Positions 15,881 through 25,238 of a DNA stretch of 64,000 bases are shown one piece after another. The translations under genes were made by a program, and so were the position numbers. This DNA comes from Amycolatopsis japonica (GTDB lineage Bacteria; Actinomycetota; Actinomycetes; Mycobacteriales; Pseudonocardiaceae): NCBI RefSeq assembly GCF_000732925.1, contig NZ_CP008953.1, forward strand, positions 7,743,001 through 7,807,000. The letters run 5' to 3'. The first letter of the stretch is position 1, and each line of letters starts with the position of its first letter. Under the pieces are notes generated by a model that made no database searches, had not been told where the DNA came from, and saw only the letters and a list, made by a program, of their open reading frames with translations.

Positions 15881-16714
15881 TCAGCGCTTCTTGCCGGTAC
15901 GCCGGCGGCGGACGATCATGGCGTCGGAAGCCTTGCGGCGGCGGGTGCGGCCTTCGGGCTTACCGTTCGGGTTCACCGGGTGGCGACCACCGGAGGTCTT
16001 ACCCTCACCACCACCGTGCGGGTGGTCGACCGGGTTCATGACGACACCACGGACGGTGGGGCGCTTGCCGCGCCAGCGGTTACGGCCCGCCTTGCCCCAG
16101 TTGATGTTCGAGTGCTCGGAGTTGCCGACCTCGCCGATGGTGGCGCGGTTGCGCACGTCGACGTTGCGGATCTCGCCCGAGGGGAGACGAAGCTGGGCGT
16201 AAGGCCCGTCCTTCGCCACCAGCTGCACCTTGGCACCGGCGGACCGCGCCATCTTCGCGCCGCCACCGGGGCGGAGCTCGATCGCGTGGATCACGGTGCC
16301 GACCGGGATGTTGCGCAGCGGCAGGTTGTTACCCGGCTTGATGTCGGCGCGGGGGCCGTTCTCGACCGTGTCACCCTGCTTGAGCTTCTCCGGGGCGATG
16401 ATGTAGCGCTTCTCGCCGTCGGCGTAGTGCAGCAGCGCGATCCGAGCGGACCGGTTGGGGTCGTACTCGATGTGCGCGACCTTGGCGGGAACGCCGTCCT
16501 TGTCGTTCCGGCGGAAGTCGATCAGCCGGTACGCACGCTTGTGGCCACCGCCCTTGTGACGGGTGGTGATCTTGCCGCTGGAGTTACGGCCGCCGGACTT
16601 GCTCAGCGGACGCAGCAGCGACTTCTCCGGGGTGGACCGAGTGATCTCGGCGAAGTCGGAGACGCTGGAACCGCGACGACCCGGGGTCGTCGGCTTGTAC
16701 TTGCGGATGCCCAT
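15881..16714 (-). CDS. rplB: 50S ribosomal protein L2
   Basis: L2 is a primary 23S rRNA binder required for subunit association and peptidyl transferase activity. The 277-residue product begins MGIRKYKPTTPGRRGSSVSDFAEIT and contains the VVMNPVDHPHGGGEGKTSGGRHP motif around the functionally important histidine. Length is standard. It is 16 bases after rplW. Confidence 0.98.
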   Translation of the reverse strand: MGIRKYKPTTPGRRGSSVSDFAEITRSTPEKSLLRPLSKSGGRNSSGKITTRHKGGGHKRAYRLIDFRRNDKDGVPAKVAHIEYDPNRSARIALLHYADGEKRYIIAPEKLKQGDTVENGPRADIKPGNNLPLRNIPVGTVIHAIELRPGGGAKMARSAGAKVQLVAKDGPYAQLRLPSGEIRNVDVRNRATIGEVGNSEHSNINWGKAGRNRWRGKRPTVRGVVMNPVDHPHGGGEGKTSGGRHPVNPNGKPEGRTRRRKASDAMIVRRRRTGKKR

Positions 16715-16730
16715 GTGTCAGCTCAGTCCT

Positions 16731-17042
16731 TTACGCGGTGGGTCCGCCGAAGATCTCGATCGGCTTGCTCTCAGCCGAAAGAGTCACGATGGCGCGCTTG
16801 GTGTCCTTGCGCTTGCCGAAGCCGGCGCGAGTCCGCTTACGCTTGCCCTGGCGGTTGGCCGTGTTGACGCTGACCACCTTGACGCCGAACACCTTCTCGA
16901 CCGCGATCTTGATCTGGGTCTTGTTGGCGTCCGGGCGGACGATGAACGTGTACTTGTGGTCCTCGAGCAGCCCGTAGGACTTCTCGGAGATCACCGGCGC
17001 GAGCAAGATGTCGCGGGGATCGGGGATGGCGATCGCACTCAC
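16731..17042 (-). CDS. rplW: 50S ribosomal protein L23
   Basis: L23 at the tunnel exit is the main docking site for trigger factor and SRP. The 103-residue product contains DILLAPVISEKSYGLLEDHKYTFIV and the basic loop NTANRQGKRKRTRAGFGKRKDTK. The GTG start overlaps the rplD stop by four bases. Confidence 0.97.
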   Translation of the reverse strand: MSAIAIPDPRDILLAPVISEKSYGLLEDHKYTFIVRPDANKTQIKIAVEKVFGVKVVSVNTANRQGKRKRTRAGFGKRKDTKRAIVTLSAESKPIEIFGGPTA

Positions 17043-17725
17043 TGCTCGTCACTCCCTTCAACCTCGCTCGACCGAGCCGAAGCCTTCGCGCCCTTGCCCC
17101 GGACGGGGCCGGCGACGAACACGTCGTAAGCGGCCTTGGTGAACACCACGTCGTCGTTGACCAACACGTCGTAGGTGTTGAGCTGGTCGGGCGTGATGAT
17201 GTGGACCTCGGCCAGGTTGCGCACGGAGTTCCAGCTCAGCTCGTCGTCGCGGTGCAGGACCACGAGAACGCGCTTGGCCTGGGTCACCGCGGCGATGGCG
17301 GCCTTGGCGGACTTGGTGGACGGCTTCTCGCCGGTCACCAGTTCGGTGATGACGTGCAGCTGTCCGGCACGGGCCCGGTCGGAGAGGGCGCCACGCAGAG
17401 CGGCGGCCTTCATCTTCTTCGGGGTCCGCTGGGTGTAGTCACGCGGCGTGGGGCCGTGGACGACGCCACCACCGGTGAACTGCGGCGCACGGGTCGAACC
17501 CTGGCGGGCGCGGCCGGTGCCCTTCTGGCGGTACGGCTTCTTGCCACCACCGCGGACTTCACCGCGGGTCTTGGTGTCATGCGTGCCCTGGCGCGCGGCG
17601 GCCAGCTGGGCCACCACGACCTGGTGCATGAGGGGCACGTTGGCCTGCACGTCGAAGATCTCCGAGGGGAGCTCGACCGTGCCGTCGGCTTTACCGGCCG
17701 GGGTCTTCAGCTCGACGCTGGTCAT
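17039..17725 (-). CDS. rplD: 50S ribosomal protein L4
   Basis: L4 extends into the exit tunnel; in E. coli it also represses the S10 operon through the leader. The 228-residue product has the tunnel loop (KTRGEVRGGGKKPYRQKGTGRARQGSTRAPQFTGGGVVHGP). The C-terminus carries an extra charged tail (KGAKASARSSEVEGSDEQ). It is 2 bases after rplC. Confidence 0.97.
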   Translation of the reverse strand: MTSVELKTPAGKADGTVELPSEIFDVQANVPLMHQVVVAQLAAARQGTHDTKTRGEVRGGGKKPYRQKGTGRARQGSTRAPQFTGGGVVHGPTPRDYTQRTPKKMKAAALRGALSDRARAGQLHVITELVTGEKPSTKSAKAAIAAVTQAKRVLVVLHRDDELSWNSVRNLAEVHIITPDQLNTYDVLVNDDVVFTKAAYDVFVAGPVRGKGAKASARSSEVEGSDEQ

Positions 17726-17727
17726 GT

Positions 17728-18378
17728 TCAGTTACCACCCTTCGCGGCGCTGCGAACGAACAGCAGGCCGCCCTTGGGACCGGGCACGGCGCCCTTGATC
17801 AGCAGCAGGCCGTCCTCGGCACGCACCGCGTGCACGGTCAGGTTCTGCGTGGTGACCCGGTCGTTGCCCATCCGGCCCGCCATGCGCAGGCCCTTGAAGA
17901 CGCGGCCCGGGGTGGCGCAGCCACCGATCGAGCCGGGCTTGCGGTGCACGGCCTGGGCACCGTGGCTCGCGCCCTGGCCCTTGAAGCCGTGACGCTTCAT
18001 GACACCGGCGTAGCCCTTGCCCTTGCTGGTACCGGTCACGTCGACCTCGATACCGGCCTCGAACACCTCGGCGGTGATCTCCTGGCCGACCTCGTAGGTC
18101 TCGGCGTCGGTGGTACGCAGCTCCGCAAGGTAACGGCGCGGGGTCACGCTCGCCTTGTCGAAGTGGCCGGTGCGCGGCTTGTTCACCCGGCGCGGGTCGA
18201 CCGCGCCGAAAGCCAGCTGCACGGCCTTGTAGCCGTCGTTCTCCTGGGTCCGAACCTGGGTGACCACGTTCGGCCCGGCCTGGACGACGGTCACCGGGAC
18301 GACCCGGTTGTTCTCGTCGAAGACCTGGGTCATGCCGAGCTTGGTGCCCAGGATGCCCTTCACTTGCCTGTCAGACAT
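17728..18378 (-). CDS. rplC: 50S ribosomal protein L3
   Basis: L3 reaches the peptidyl transferase centre. The 216-residue product begins MSDRQVKGILGTKLGMTQVFDENN and contains the MKRHGFKGQGASHGAQAVHRKPGSIGG signature around the residue that is methylated in E. coli. It is 34 bases after rpsJ. Confidence 0.97.
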   Translation of the reverse strand: MSDRQVKGILGTKLGMTQVFDENNRVVPVTVVQAGPNVVTQVRTQENDGYKAVQLAFGAVDPRRVNKPRTGHFDKASVTPRRYLAELRTTDAETYEVGQEITAEVFEAGIEVDVTGTSKGKGYAGVMKRHGFKGQGASHGAQAVHRKPGSIGGCATPGRVFKGLRMAGRMGNDRVTTQNLTVHAVRAEDGLLLIKGAVPGPKGGLLFVRSAAKGGN

Positions 18379-18412
18379 GAGTCTCTTACTCTCCGCCGCT
18401 CGCCAGCCGCTG

Positions 18413-18718
18413 CTACTGGATGTTGACGTCGACGCTCGCCGGCAGGTCGATGCGCATGAGCGCGTCGACCGTCTTCGGCGTCGGGTCGAGGATGTCGATC
18501 AGACGCTTGTGCGTGCGCATCTCGAAGTGCTCGCGCGAGTCCTTGTACTTGTGCGGCGAGCGGATGACGCAGTAAACGTTCTTCTCGGTGGGCAGCGGCA
18601 CCGGCCCGACAACACGGGCGCCGGTACGCGTGACCGTCTCGACGATCTTGCGTGCCGAGGTGTCGATCGCCTCGTGGTCGTAGGCCTTGAGCCGGATGCG
18701 GATCTTCTGTCCCGCCAT
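18413..18718 (-). CDS. rpsJ: 30S ribosomal protein S10
   Basis: S10 lies in the head of the small subunit and, as NusE, also joins NusB in antitermination complexes. The 101-residue product begins MAGQKIRIRLKAYDHEAIDTSA and contains VGPVPLPTEKNVYCVIRSPHKYKDSREHFEMRTHKRLI. It is the first gene of the S10 operon. Its 411-base upstream spacer holds a structured leader and the tuf terminator. Confidence 0.98.
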   Translation of the reverse strand: MAGQKIRIRLKAYDHEAIDTSARKIVETVTRTGARVVGPVPLPTEKNVYCVIRSPHKYKDSREHFEMRTHKRLIDILDPTPKTVDALMRIDLPASVDVNIQ

Positions 18719-18764
18719 GGTGGCTGCTCGTTCCTTGTCGTCTCGTGCCGCTTTTGTCTTTTCA

Positions 18765-18785
18765 AACCTCAGCCTGGCTGAGGTT
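18765..18785 (-). promoter_or_regulatory. Inverted repeat in the rpsJ leader
   Basis: A perfect 10-bp inverted repeat (AACCTCAGCC, one base, then its complement) 46 bases before rpsJ. As RNA it would form an 8-bp stem with a 5-base loop. It lies downstream of the box shared with the rpsL leader and could be the site where an r-protein regulates the S10 operon. No T-run follows on the minus strand. Confidence 0.45.
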
Positions 18786-18803
18786 TTCCCAGTTCAACGG
18801 CCC

Positions 18804-18858
18804 TGTCCCCGGTCCACGCGGTCGGGCGTGTCGTGCCCGACGCACAGACGGATCCCGC
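18804..18858 (-). promoter_or_regulatory. Shared r-protein leader element in the S10 operon leader
   Basis: Read on the minus strand, 18838-18804 contains GGGCACGACACGCCC followed by GACCGCGTGG and ACCGGGGACA. A second short box, GCGGGATCCG, lies 10 bases upstream (18849-18858). Both boxes recur upstream of rpsL with only about four differences in 35 positions. The first part folds as a 7-bp stem (GTCGGGC with GCCCGAC) and a 7-base loop. The rest of 18859-19084 shows no gene and no clear promoter. Confidence 0.5.
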
Positions 18859-19084
18859 GGGATCTTCGTCTTGCCTGGTCTTCCTCAACGTGAGGAGGCA
18901 TCGAGCCGGCGGAAAAGCTTGAATCGCCGTCTCAAACGCCCTTGCCCGCTAGCCTCACCCGAAGGAAGTGCTCCGCGGACCGTGGCCGCTCATACCAGGG
19001 CGGCCGGAACCTGTCTTCGGAAAGAAGTACGAGTTCGGCCGCCCCAGGACGAGCAACCTGAATAGTGTCGCACACGTGATTTGA

Positions 19085-19123
19085 CGCCCCTAACCCGGGG
19101 GTGTATTACCCCCGGGCGGGGCG
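19085..19123 (-). terminator. Terminator hairpin after tuf
   Basis: Inner 9-bp stem CCCGGGGGT with ACCCCCGGG (loop GTATT), extended by CGCCCC with GGGGCG after a small bulge. It begins 6 bases after the tuf stop and is followed on the minus strand by a short AT-rich stretch (TCAAAT). Confidence 0.75.
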
Positions 19124-19129
19124 CCTGAA

Positions 19130-20323
<1,194 letters not shown>

Positions 20324-20447
20324 TGGAATGTCCTCCTGGACTGTTTTGCTTACTCACCGGCCAACGTGGCTGTCGGACGGGGATTCGTTTCTTGACGGAT
20401 GCTGCGGACGTTCAGGAGTGTTCCTTATGCCCGCGAGCGGACGGGAA

Positions 20448-22547
20448 CTACTCCCCCGTCGCCTTCGCGATGATTTCCTTCGCGACGTTCGCGGGAACCT
20501 CGGCGTAGGAGTCGAACACCATGGAGTAGTTGGCACGTCCCTGCGTACGCGAACGCAGGTCGCCGACGTAACCGAACATCTCCGACAGCGGGACCAGTGC
20601 CTTGACGACACGGGTACCGGCGCGCTCCTCCATGGCCTGGATCTGGCCACGGCGGGAGTTGAGGTCGCCGATCACATCGCCCATGTAGTCCTCGGGCGTG
20701 GTGACCTCGACGGCCATCAGCGGCTCGAGGATGACCGGACCGGCCTTCTTCGCGGCTTCCTTCATCGCCATGGAGCCGGCGATCTTGAAGGCCATTTCCG
20801 AAGAGTCGACCTCGTGGTACGCGCCGTCCAACAAGGTGAACTTCAACCCGACGAGCGGGTAGCCGGCCAGCACGCCGTACTGCATGGCGTCCTGCGCGCC
20901 CGCGTCGACCGACGGGATGTACTCCCGCGGCACGCGGCCACCGGTGACCTTGTTGTCGAACTCGTAGAGGGCACCGTCGGTGGACTCGAGCGGCTCGAGC
21001 TTGACGATGACCTTCGCGAACTGACCGGAACCACCGGTCTGCTTCTTGTGCACGTAGTCGAGCTTCTCGACCGTCTTGCGCACCGTCTCGCGGTAGGCGA
21101 CCTGCGGCTTACCGATGTTCGCCTCGACCTTGTAGTCGGACTTCATGCGGTTGACCAGCACCTCGAGGTGCAGCTCGCCCATACCGGCGATGATCGTCTG
21201 GCCGGTGTCCTCGTCCAGGTTGACCTGGAACGTCGGGTCCTCTTCGGCCAGCTTCTGGATCGCCAGGGACAGCTTCTCCTGGTCGGCCTTGGTCTTCGGC
21301 TCGATCGCGACGCGGATGACCGGCGCCGGGAACGTCATCGACTCGAGGACGACCGGGTTCTGCGGGTCGGCGAGGGTGTCACCGGTGGTGGTGTCCTTCA
21401 GGCCGATGACCGCGTAGATGTGGCCGGCCTGGGCCTCGTCGACCGGGTTCTCCTTGTTGGAGTGCATCTGGAAGAGCTTCCCGATGCGCTCCTTGCGCTC
21501 CTTGGTGGCGTTGATCAGCTGCGCGCCGGAGGAGACCTTGCCCGAGTACACCCGGATGTAGGTCAGCTTGCCGAAGAACGGGTGCGCGGCGATCTTGAAC
21601 GCCAGAGCGGAGAACGGCTCGTCGACGGACGGCTTCCGGGTGACCGGGGTCTCGCCGTCGGGCAGCGTGCCCTCGACGGCCGGGACGTCCAGCGGCGACG
21701 GGAGGTAGTCGATGACCGCGTCGAGCATGGGCTGGACGCCCTTGTTCTTGAACGCGGAACCGGTGAGCACCGGGTACGCCTCGCGGGCGACGGTGAGCTT
21801 CCGGATGCCGGCCTTGATCTCGGCCTCGGTGAGCTCTTCGCCCTCGAGGAACTTCTCCATCAGCGAGTCGTCGGTCTCGGCGACGGCCTCGACCAGCTTC
21901 TCCCGGTACTCGGCCGCCTTGTCGGCGAGCTCGGCCGGGATCTCCTCGACGGCGTAGTCCTCGCCCTTCTGGACCTCGCCGCGCCAGGTCAGCGCCTTCA
22001 TGCGGACCAGGTCGACGACGCCTTCGAACTCGCTCTCGGCGCCGATCGGCAGCTGGATGACCAGCGGACGGGCACCGAGACGCTCCTCGATGGTGCGGAC
22101 GGTGAAGTAGAAGTCCGCGCCGAGCTTGTCCATCTTGTTGACGAAGCAGATACGAGGAACCTCGTACTTGTCCGCCTGACGCCAGACCTGCTCGGACTGC
22201 GGCTCGACACCTTCCTTGCCGTCGAAGACGGCGACGGCACCATCGAGCACGCGGAGCGAACGCTCCACCTCGACGGTGAAGTCGACGTGGCCCGGAGTGT
22301 CGATGATGTTGATCTGGTGGTCGGCCCAGAACGTGGTGGTGGCAGCCGAGGTGATGGTGATACCCCGCTTCTGCTCCTCCTCCATCCAGTCCATGGTGGC
22401 GGCGCCATCGTGGACTTCACCGATCTTGTAGTTGACCCCGGTGTAGAACAGGATCCGCTCGGTGGTGGTGGTCTTACCGGCGTCGATGTGGGCCATGATG
22501 CCGATGTTGCGGACCTTGTTCAGGTCGGTCAGCACTTCACGTGCCAC
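20448..22547 (-). CDS. fusA: Elongation factor G
   Basis: EF-G drives translocation after peptide bond formation and helps recycle ribosomes. The 699-residue product has AHIDAGKTTTTERILFYTG, DTPGHVDFTVEVERSLRVLDGAV and NKMDKLGADF in domain I, then domains II-V including the VTGGRVPREYIPSVDAGAQDAM region. I chose the GTG (MAREVLTDLNKVRNIG) after GGGGAACACTCTC; a TTG 7 codons upstream would extend it. It lies 63 bases after rpsG. Confidence 0.97.
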   Translation of the reverse strand: MAREVLTDLNKVRNIGIMAHIDAGKTTTTERILFYTGVNYKIGEVHDGAATMDWMEEEQKRGITITSAATTTFWADHQINIIDTPGHVDFTVEVERSLRVLDGAVAVFDGKEGVEPQSEQVWRQADKYEVPRICFVNKMDKLGADFYFTVRTIEERLGARPLVIQLPIGAESEFEGVVDLVRMKALTWRGEVQKGEDYAVEEIPAELADKAAEYREKLVEAVAETDDSLMEKFLEGEELTEAEIKAGIRKLTVAREAYPVLTGSAFKNKGVQPMLDAVIDYLPSPLDVPAVEGTLPDGETPVTRKPSVDEPFSALAFKIAAHPFFGKLTYIRVYSGKVSSGAQLINATKERKERIGKLFQMHSNKENPVDEAQAGHIYAVIGLKDTTTGDTLADPQNPVVLESMTFPAPVIRVAIEPKTKADQEKLSLAIQKLAEEDPTFQVNLDEDTGQTIIAGMGELHLEVLVNRMKSDYKVEANIGKPQVAYRETVRKTVEKLDYVHKKQTGGSGQFAKVIVKLEPLESTDGALYEFDNKVTGGRVPREYIPSVDAGAQDAMQYGVLAGYPLVGLKFTLLDGAYHEVDSSEMAFKIAGSMAMKEAAKKAGPVILEPLMAVEVTTPEDYMGDVIGDLNSRRGQIQAMEERAGTRVVKALVPLSEMFGYVGDLRSRTQGRANYSMVFDSYAEVPANVAKEIIAKATGE

Positions 22548-22610
22548 GAGAGTGTTCCCCTGTCTCAAAATTGGGGCCCGGCAAGGCTTTGATCGGCAGC
22601 CGGGCGGTCA

Positions 22611-23081
22611 TCACCAGCGGTAGTGCGCGAAGGCCTTGTTGGACTCGGCCATCTTGTGGGTGTCCTCACGCCGCTTCACGCTGGCGCCGAGGCCGTTGCT
22701 CGCGTCGAGCAGTTCGTTCTGCAGACGCTCGATCATGGTCTTCTCGCGGCGGGCCGCGGAGAAGGAGACGAGCCAGCGCAGCGCGAGGGTGGTGGAGCGG
22801 CCCGGCTTGACCTCGATCGGCACCTGGTAGGTGGCACCACCGACGCGGCGGCTCTTCACCTCGATGGTGGGCTTCACGTTGTCGAGGGCGCGCTTCAGCG
22901 TGACGACCGGGTCGGTGCCGGTCTTCTCGCGAGCACCTTCGAGGGCGCCGTAGACGATGCGCTCGGCCAGGGACCGCTTGCCGTCCTTCAGCACCTTGTT
23001 CACCAGCTGGGTGACCAGCGGGGATGCGTAGACGGGGTCAGAGATCAGCGGCCGCTTCGGGGCCGGACCCTTGCGGGGCAT
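22611..23081 (-). CDS. rpsG: 30S ribosomal protein S7
   Basis: S7 organises the 3' domain of 16S rRNA and in E. coli regulates the str operon. The 156-residue product begins MPRKGPAPKRPLISDPVYASPLV, contains the family block GGATYQVPIEVKPGRSTTLALRWLV, and ends AESNKAFAHYRW. The start overlaps the rpsL stop by one base (TAATG). Confidence 0.98.
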   Translation of the reverse strand: MPRKGPAPKRPLISDPVYASPLVTQLVNKVLKDGKRSLAERIVYGALEGAREKTGTDPVVTLKRALDNVKPTIEVKSRRVGGATYQVPIEVKPGRSTTLALRWLVSFSAARREKTMIERLQNELLDASNGLGASVKRREDTHKMAESNKAFAHYRW

Positions 23082-23455
23082 TAGCTCTTCTCCTTCTTCG
23101 CGCCGTACCGGCTGCGCGCCTGCTTACGGTTCTTGACACCCTGGGTGTCGAGCGAACCGCGGATGATCTTGTAACGGACACCCGGCAGGTCCTTCACACG
23201 ACCACCGCGCACGAGCACCATCGAGTGCTCCTGCAGGTTGTGGCCTTCACCGGGAATGTAGGCGGTGACCTCGATGCCGCTGGTCAGCTTCACACGAGCG
23301 ACCTTGCGAAGCGCCGAGTTCGGCTTCTTGGGGGTTGTGGTGTACACGCGAGTGCACACGCCACGCCGCTGCGGGCTCCCCTTGAGGGCCGCGGTCTTCT
23401 GCTTGGCAGCCTTGTCCTGGCGGCCCTTACGGACCAGCTGCTGGATCGTGGGCAA
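23081..23455 (-). CDS. rpsL: 30S ribosomal protein S12
   Basis: S12 is at the decoding centre. The 124-residue product has TTTPKKPNSALRKVARVKL and RGGRVKDLPGVRYKIIRGSLD, so the lysines equivalent to K43 and K88, which confer streptomycin resistance when changed, are both present. This predicts a streptomycin-sensitive form. It is the first gene of the str operon, with a long structured leader upstream and no other gene between it and the divergent EbfC-like gene. Confidence 0.98.
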   Translation of the reverse strand: MPTIQQLVRKGRQDKAAKQKTAALKGSPQRRGVCTRVYTTTPKKPNSALRKVARVKLTSGIEVTAYIPGEGHNLQEHSMVLVRGGRVKDLPGVRYKIIRGSLDTQGVKNRKQARSRYGAKKEKS

Positions 23456-23493
23456 TGGACCAGCTTTCTGTTCGCGATCTTGCTACTACGTGT

Positions 23494-23582
23494 TGTCTCC
23501 GGCCCCCGCGGTCGGGCGTGTCGGCCCGCGTCACGGTCTTGCGACCGGTAACTTCCCGTAGGGATTTTCCGTCGGATCCCGC
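23494..23582 (-). promoter_or_regulatory. Shared r-protein leader element in the rpsL leader
   Basis: Read on the minus strand, 23527-23494 contains GGGCCGACACGCCC followed by GACCGCGGGG and GCCGGAGACA, nearly identical to the S10 leader box. The companion box GCGGGATCCG is at 23573-23582. Between them lies a 5-bp hairpin with a GCAA tetraloop (CGGTC with GACCG, 23534-23547). The arrangement suggests a common RNA element or binding site that controls both operons. Confidence 0.5.
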
Positions 23583-23718
23583 GTGGGCGAAGCCTTCGGA
23601 CCGGATGCCTGAGCACCCCGTCCGTGCCGCACGGCACACGGGACGGCCCGACGCCTGCCGGGCACGGTCTCCAAAGATACCCGGCCACTTCCGGACCGGC
23701 CAAATCGGGGGGTCGATA

Positions 23719-23724
23719 ACTATA
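23719..23724 (-). promoter_or_regulatory. Possible -10 element of the rpsL promoter
   Basis: TATAGT on the minus strand, 264 bases upstream of rpsL, matches TANNNT. No good -35 lies 16-18 bases further upstream. It sits within an AT-rich near-palindrome (GATAACTATATC). The rest of the 23725-24159 gap, towards the divergent plus-strand gene, shows no gene. Confidence 0.3.
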
Positions 23725-24159
23725 TCGTGCCGGGCGTCACGCCGCGGCCACCCTGATGGAACGGCGTTTCGGGCGACTTCATTCCCCGTCGGCCTTGGCA
23801 TGGCCCCCTCGGCAGAGGACCTATTCCTCTTCGGGCTTCGCGTGGTCCGCCCGGCCCGGGTGCGGGTCACGGGAAAGATCGATCAACGGATGCACGGGAG
23901 CCCCCTCCGGCGCCGCGTGACTTCCCCGCTTGGGTTCCTCGGTGCTTTCCTGCTGCTCGGCGTCCATGACGCCCTCCCCTCGTCGGTACTGATTCCGTAC
24001 TTGTGGATCACTGCTCGGCGAACCACGCTACCTATTCCCCTATCGGGTGAGCCGGATGGATCCGAGAAGCACCCCGTCGCGTCGAACCGGTGAATGAGTC
24101 ACGATGAGACTGGTCACAGCGTCGGTTCGCCCGGCGTACCGCAAGTATGGGGAGGCTCC

Positions 24160-24732
24160 ATGTCCGCCGAGTTCGAGCAGCTGGTCGCGCAATTCGACAA
24201 GTTCCAGTCCCAGCTCCAGAACGTCGACGACCGGCTCGCGAACGTCGGCGGGATGCAGGACGAGCTCGGCAGGATCGAGGCGACGGCGTCCTCTTCGGAC
24301 CGTTCGGTGACGGTGGTCGCCGGGCCCGGCGGCGCGATCATGGACGTCAAATTCACCGAGGACGCCCTTCGCCAGCGTCCGGACGCGCTTTCCGCGGCGC
24401 TGATGTCGACCATCCAGCAGGCCGTGGCCGAAGCGGCCCGCAAACAGGCCACGATCGTCGAAGAGCACATGGGCGACGACCTCAATCTGGTCGACCAGGT
24501 GCTGGAGACCCAGGCGGACCTGTTCGGCACCACCGTCGAGGAGATGCGGGCGCGGATGGAAGAGGAGTCCCCGTCGCGGCCGGCCGCCGAGCAGCAGGCC
24601 GACGACTACTCCGAGCGTTCCGTCCTCAAATCCGCCGACGAACCGCAGCGGCCCCAGACCCCGCCGCCCCCGGCGTCGAGCCCCTCGGACGGCGACCGTT
24701 TCCTGAAGAACCTGTTCGACGACGACCACTGA
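24160..24732 (+). CDS. YbaB/EbfC-like DNA-binding protein
   Basis: Likely a nucleoid-associated or DNA-binding protein of the YbaB/EbfC fold. The first ~110 residues show the family pattern: N-terminal helix MSAEFEQLVAQFDKFQSQLQNV, a central strand block VTVVAGPGGAIMDVKFTEDALR, and helices with LSAALMSTIQQAVAEAARKQ. The last ~80 residues are charged, proline-rich and probably disordered. I chose the ATG after GGGGAGG; the frame is open 22 codons upstream. It precedes an EspC-like protein and a WXG100-type protein on the same strand, an arrangement I have seen described for actinobacterial secretion cassettes. Confidence 0.75.
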   Translation: MSAEFEQLVAQFDKFQSQLQNVDDRLANVGGMQDELGRIEATASSSDRSVTVVAGPGGAIMDVKFTEDALRQRPDALSAALMSTIQQAVAEAARKQATIVEEHMGDDLNLVDQVLETQADLFGTTVEEMRARMEEESPSRPAAEQQADDYSERSVLKSADEPQRPQTPPPPASSPSDGDRFLKNLFDDDH

Positions 24733-24743
24733 CCCCGGGACCG

Positions 24744-24772
24744 GATCGCCTTTAGCGGGCTAAACGCGATCC
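24744..24772. repeat. Interspersed palindromic element IPE-11
   Basis: Left arm GATCGCCTTTAG, centre CGGG, right arm CTAAACGCGATCC. It starts 12 bases after the EbfC-like gene, inside the 131-base gap before the EspC-like gene. Confidence 0.85.
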
Positions 24773-24863
24773 GCGGCGCTGGGAACCGCAGGCCGGGCAG
24801 CCGGGTCCAAGGCGCCGATCACGACGAGCCGCATCGGAAGGTGCGCGAAGGGAGGGACCGCCG

Positions 24864-25223
24864 ATGGCCGGAGGGCATGAGGTGGTGATCAGCGCTCTGC
24901 GCACCTACTCGGGCAAGCTCGGGCAGGACGTCCAGATCCCGAACGAGGTCGGACGGCTGACGCAGCAGTCCGACGTCGGCGACGAGTCATGGGGAGTCGT
25001 CGGCCTGTTCGTGAAGCACGAGTACACGTCGATGCTCACCGATCTGCAGGATCTGCTGATCGAGATGTCCGCGGGGCTGACCGCGGCTTCGGAGAAGCTC
25101 GGCAACGCCGCCACCGCCTACGAGCGGAACGAAGACGACAACGTCAAGGCGCTCAACGAAATCCTCAAGCTGCTGGAGCAGCCGGCGCAATCGAGGACAC
25201 CGAAGATGGGGCCGGCCAAGTAG
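24864..25223 (+). CDS. EspC/WXG100-like small secretion-associated protein
   Basis: A 119-residue helical protein resembling the EspC (DUF2580-like) branch of ESX substrates. It has an N-terminal helix, W43 with G47 at the turn (ESWGVVGLF), a long second helix with LQDLLIEMSAGLTAASEKLGNAA, and Y86-x3-E90 (YERNE), which matches the YxxxD/E export motif of type VII secretion. No signal peptide is present. The ATG follows GGAGGGA. The next gene starts 15 bases downstream, so the two are probably co-transcribed and may be exported as a pair. Confidence 0.65.
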   Translation: MAGGHEVVISALRTYSGKLGQDVQIPNEVGRLTQQSDVGDESWGVVGLFVKHEYTSMLTDLQDLLIEMSAGLTAASEKLGNAATAYERNEDDNVKALNEILKLLEQPAQSRTPKMGPAK

Positions 25224-25238
25224 CGAGGGGGACTGATC

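Noticed and set aside
19060..19090. Promoter-like CACGTG and TCAAAT near the tuf terminator
   Set aside because: The pieces do not form a properly spaced -35/-10 pair for rpsJ.
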